NCBI GenBank assembly: GCA_015520875.1
Contig: WAPD01000009.1
Coordinates: 1 to 8,180, forward strand
Length of the DNA: 8,180 nucleotides
Direction: 5' to 3'
DNA from: Microcaldota archaeon
GTDB lineage: Archaea; Micrarchaeota; Micrarchaeia; Anstonellales; J096
Below are positions 6,369 to 8,180 of this stretch, one piece after another (positions within the stretch are counted from its first letter, which is position 1; each line of letters begins with the position of its first letter). The position numbers and the translations under genes were made by a program. The notes below the pieces were generated by a model. That model was not told where the DNA came from. It saw nothing but the letters and a program-made list of their open reading frames with translations, and ran no database searches.

Positions 6369-6677
6369 ATGTCAGAAAATCTTGAAGAATTTGAAGTTGA
6401 GGAGATAGATTCTGAAGAAGAATCTAAAGAAAAGACATTGCCTACTAAACTAGAAGAAGTTCCCGTGAATAAAGAGACAGAGGGTAAGACGGAAGAAAGA
6501 TTAATAAGAAGACCAGAGTTTGTTATAATGCAGCCAGATACAGACCAAGCAGGTGGAAGAGTATTAAGAAGGGTTGGTGTAATGTGGAGAACAGAAGGGA
6601 GAAACGGAAAGATTTATTATACATTAAAAATCGGAGATTTGAGGTTGTTGGTGTTTAAAAATGAGCCTAGAGAGTAA
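6369..6677 (+). CDS. Small acidic-tailed protein upstream of radA
   Basis: This 102-residue protein has two parts. Residues 1-45 are strongly acidic (dense Glu/Asp with some Lys, few hydrophobics) and probably disordered. Residues ~47-102 look beta-rich: RRPEFVIMQP, VLRRVGVMWRTEGRNGKI, YYTLKIGDLRLLVFKNEP. The pattern of a Gly-x-x-Trp strand, a Gly hairpin and a closing VFKN strand vaguely recalls small beta-barrel proteins of plasmids and phages, but I cannot name a family. The stop codon overlaps the radA start by 17 bp, so the two are almost certainly co-transcribed and probably translationally coupled. That context suggests a role in recombination or ssDNA handling, by inference only. The ATG at 6369 fits a leaderless start from the central TTTAAA box. 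Confidence 0.8.
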   Translation: MSENLEEFEVEEIDSEEESKEKTLPTKLEEVPVNKETEGKTEERLIRRPEFVIMQPDTDQAGGRVLRRVGVMWRTEGRNGKIYYTLKIGDLRLLVFKNEPRE

Positions 6678-7614
6678 CGTTCCTAAAACATTGGAGGATT
6701 TGCCAGGAGTAGGAGCAGCAACAGCAGAAAAGCTCAGAGCAGCCGGTTATATAGATTTAGAAAAGTTAGCTGCAGCATCTCCTTTTGAGATAGCAGAGGC
6801 CACAGGGCTTAACCCAGAGACTTGTAAAAAGATAGTAGAGGCAGCAAAAGACGCATTAAACCTAGAGATGAAATCGGGTTGGGATATCTACCAAATGAGG
6901 CAAAACATAGGAAAGATAACCACAGGTTCTAAGAAATTGGATGCTTTGTTAGGCGGAGGTGTGGAAACACAGTCTATGGTTGAGTTCTTTGGAAAGTTCT
7001 CAAGCGGAAAGTCCCAAGTAGGGTTCCAATTATCGGTAAACGTTCAATTGCCAAAAGACCAAGGGGGGTTGGAAGGAAAGGTTGTATTTGTGGATACAGA
7101 GGGAACATTTAGGCCTGAGAGAATAGCCCAGATGGCCGAAGCCAAAGGTCTCAACCCAGAACAAGTTCTTAAGAATATTTTTGTGATAAAACCACAAACA
7201 AGTGAAGAGCAGATAATAGCTGTGGAAAAATTAGAACCTCTTATTAAAAAGGAGAACATAAAATTGATAGTTGTGGATTCTTTAACATCCCACTTTAGAG
7301 CCGATTACATTGGAAGGGGAAGTTTGAGCGAAAGACAACAAAAGCTAAACAGACATGTCCACACACTCCAAAGATTAGCAGAACAATATAATCTAGCTGT
7401 TTATTATACAAATCAGGTTATGGACAATCCAGGCATGCTATTCGGAGACCCTACAACAGCTATCGGAGGAAATGTTATAGCACATGCAGCCGCCTACAGA
7501 GTTTACATAAGAAAAGGTAAGGATGAAAAGAGAATAGCAAGGCTTGTGGACTCACCAAACCTACCAGAAAGAGAAGTTATCTTTAAGGTAACAAGTGAGG
7601 GGATAAGTGATTGA
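6661..7614 (+). CDS. radA: DNA repair and recombination protein RadA
   Basis: This 317-residue archaeal Rad51/RecA-family recombinase is full length (family about 320). It forms ATP-dependent filaments on single-stranded DNA and carries out strand exchange. Order of parts: a helix-hairpin-helix N-terminal domain (about 10-65, LPGVGAATAEKL); a linker; Walker A GKFSSGKS (111-118); DTEGTFRPER (145-154) with the catalytic-type Glu; Walker B LIVVD (202-206); RGSLSERQQKLNRH in the L1 area; TNQV; and IGGNVIAHAA in the L2 area. Two departures stand out. The linker position usually held by the Phe that packs into the next subunit (as in FKSG of Methanococcus) is Met70. Walker A reads GKFSSGKS rather than the common GEFGSGKT, still within GxxxxGK[ST]. 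No intein interrupts it. The ATG at 6661 overlaps the upstream gene by 17 bp; a weak GGTG lies 7 nt before it. Confidence 0.97.
   Translation: MSLESNVPKTLEDLPGVGAATAEKLRAAGYIDLEKLAAASPFEIAEATGLNPETCKKIVEAAKDALNLEMKSGWDIYQMRQNIGKITTGSKKLDALLGGGVETQSMVEFFGKFSSGKSQVGFQLSVNVQLPKDQGGLEGKVVFVDTEGTFRPERIAQMAEAKGLNPEQVLKNIFVIKPQTSEEQIIAVEKLEPLIKKENIKLIVVDSLTSHFRADYIGRGSLSERQQKLNRHVHTLQRLAEQYNLAVYYTNQVMDNPGMLFGDPTTAIGGNVIAHAAAYRVYIRKGKDEKRIARLVDSPNLPEREVIFKVTSEGISD
7597..7604 (+). promoter_or_regulatory. Shine-Dalgarno of nmd3
   Basis: GAGGGGAT matches GAGGTGAT at 7 of 8 bases, with the GAGG core 6 nt before the GTG at 7607. It lies inside the last codons of radA and supports initiation on a cistron within a polycistronic message. 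Confidence 0.6.
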
Positions 7615-8180
7615 GTGTATAATTTGTGGGAAACCAGCCCAGATAGGTCTTTACTGCAAAGAATGTTATCTAGAGAAAAAGTTTCCAAAACTAGAGCCCT
7701 TCCACTACAAAGTATGTAAAAGATGTGGTTTTGTTAACCTTTCAGGTGTCTGGAAACCACCCAATCAACTAAAATCCCATATAGAGAAAAAGTTAGAGAA
7801 AAAATTCGAGAGCGCCATTGTGGATTTGAATGAAAGTAAGGCAATTGTAACAATAGAGAATACAGATCTAGAGGTCCCAATAAAGGTAGAGTTTGAAGAG
7901 ACAATGTGCGATGTTTGTAGAAAGATTTCGGGAGGTTATTTCGAGGGAACAATACAATTAAGGGGAAATGCAACAAGACATCTAAAAAAGATATTAAGAT
8001 TGTTTGAAAAATTAGACAATCCTTACTCGGTAAAGGAGCTTAAAGAGGGTGTTGATATAAGGTTTTTCTCTTCTAAGAAGGCATTTGAAGCTATAAGAGA
8101 ATTGGGACTTTCCTATAAGGTTTCCAGAAAGTTGCACACACAAATACAAGGAAAGCGCAAATACAGAATAACAATTTTAG
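7607..8180 (+). CDS. nmd3: NMD3-like 60S/50S ribosome maturation factor (3' partial)
   Basis: The frame runs open from a GTG at 7607 through the end of the window; 191 codons are visible. An in-frame TAA at 7604-7606 sits directly before the GTG, so translation cannot start earlier, and a good Shine-Dalgarno precedes it. Four CxxC pairs are seen, at residues 4/7, 17/20, 37/40 and 101/104, the cysteine layout of the NMD3 N-terminal zinc-binding region. Further support comes from QLRGNATRHLKKIL (117-130) and from GVDIRFFSSKKAFEAI (148-163) with a following VSRKL, which resemble the segment shared with eukaryotic Nmd3. In eukaryotes Nmd3 is the export adaptor of the large ribosomal subunit; archaea have no nucleus, so a role in subunit maturation is inferred. 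The gene overlaps radA by 8 bp, which suggests coupled translation. Confidence 0.9.
   Translation, partial: MIECIICGKPAQIGLYCKECYLEKKFPKLEPFHYKVCKRCGFVNLSGVWKPPNQLKSHIEKKLEKKFESAIVDLNESKAIVTIENTDLEVPIKVEFEETMCDVCRKISGGYFEGTIQLRGNATRHLKKILRLFEKLDNPYSVKELKEGVDIRFFSSKKAFEAIRELGLSYKVSRKLHTQIQGKRKYRITIL

Noticed and set aside
6362..6385. Seven-codon open frame starting at an ATG just before the acidic-protein gene
   Set aside because: If the transcript starts at about 6369, as the TATA spacing suggests, this ATG is not transcribed.
6985..7020. Possible intein insertion at the RadA Walker A
   Set aside because: The Walker A and flanking residues are contiguous and the protein has normal RadA length.

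Overview
This window looks like part of a low-GC archaeal chromosome. The evidence is a set of archaeal or archaeo-eukaryotic informational genes (a Nop-domain C/D-box RNP protein, Alba, RadA and NMD3), a geranylgeranyl reductase of the kind that saturates isoprenoid lipids, and TATA-like boxes sitting about 25-28 nt upstream of several start codons. Tight packing, gene overlaps, an ankyrin-like protein and a shortened Nop5 would suit a small-genome lineage such as DPANN. That is an inference; nothing here fixes the lineage.

Layout. (1) Bases 1-2439 are accessory in character: the 3' part of a long protein with ankyrin-like repeats and an unidentified C-terminal domain, then a soluble HExxH zinc-metallopeptidase-like protein. 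(2) Bases 2479-4010 concern the membrane: a geranylgeranyl reductase family flavoprotein overlapping a small multi-pass membrane protein. (3) Bases 4036-5011 hold two RNA/DNA-binding protein genes facing each other, Nop5-like (+) and Alba (-), overlapping by 26 bp at their 3' ends. (4) Bases 5039-6319 (-) encode a phosphohexomutase lying 27 nt upstream of alba, so the two may form one unit. (5) A 49-bp divergent gap with one symmetric TTTAAA box separates this from a forward cluster at 6369-8180: a small acidic-tailed protein, RadA recombinase and the 5' part of NMD3, each overlapping the next.

Expression signals are coherent. The metallopeptidase, nop5, acidic-protein and phosphohexomutase genes (and perhaps the reductase) have an AT box centred about 24-28 nt before the start and mostly no convincing Shine-Dalgarno, as expected for leaderless transcripts. 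The alba and nmd3 genes have good Shine-Dalgarno matches instead. The most interesting points are the Nop5-like protein without the usual fibrillarin-binding N-terminal domain, the single central box shared by two divergent genes, the acidic small protein coupled to radA, and the ankyrin-like and metallopeptidase pair. I saw no mobile element, CRISPR array, tRNA or rRNA. I do not see a clearly new multi-gene system.
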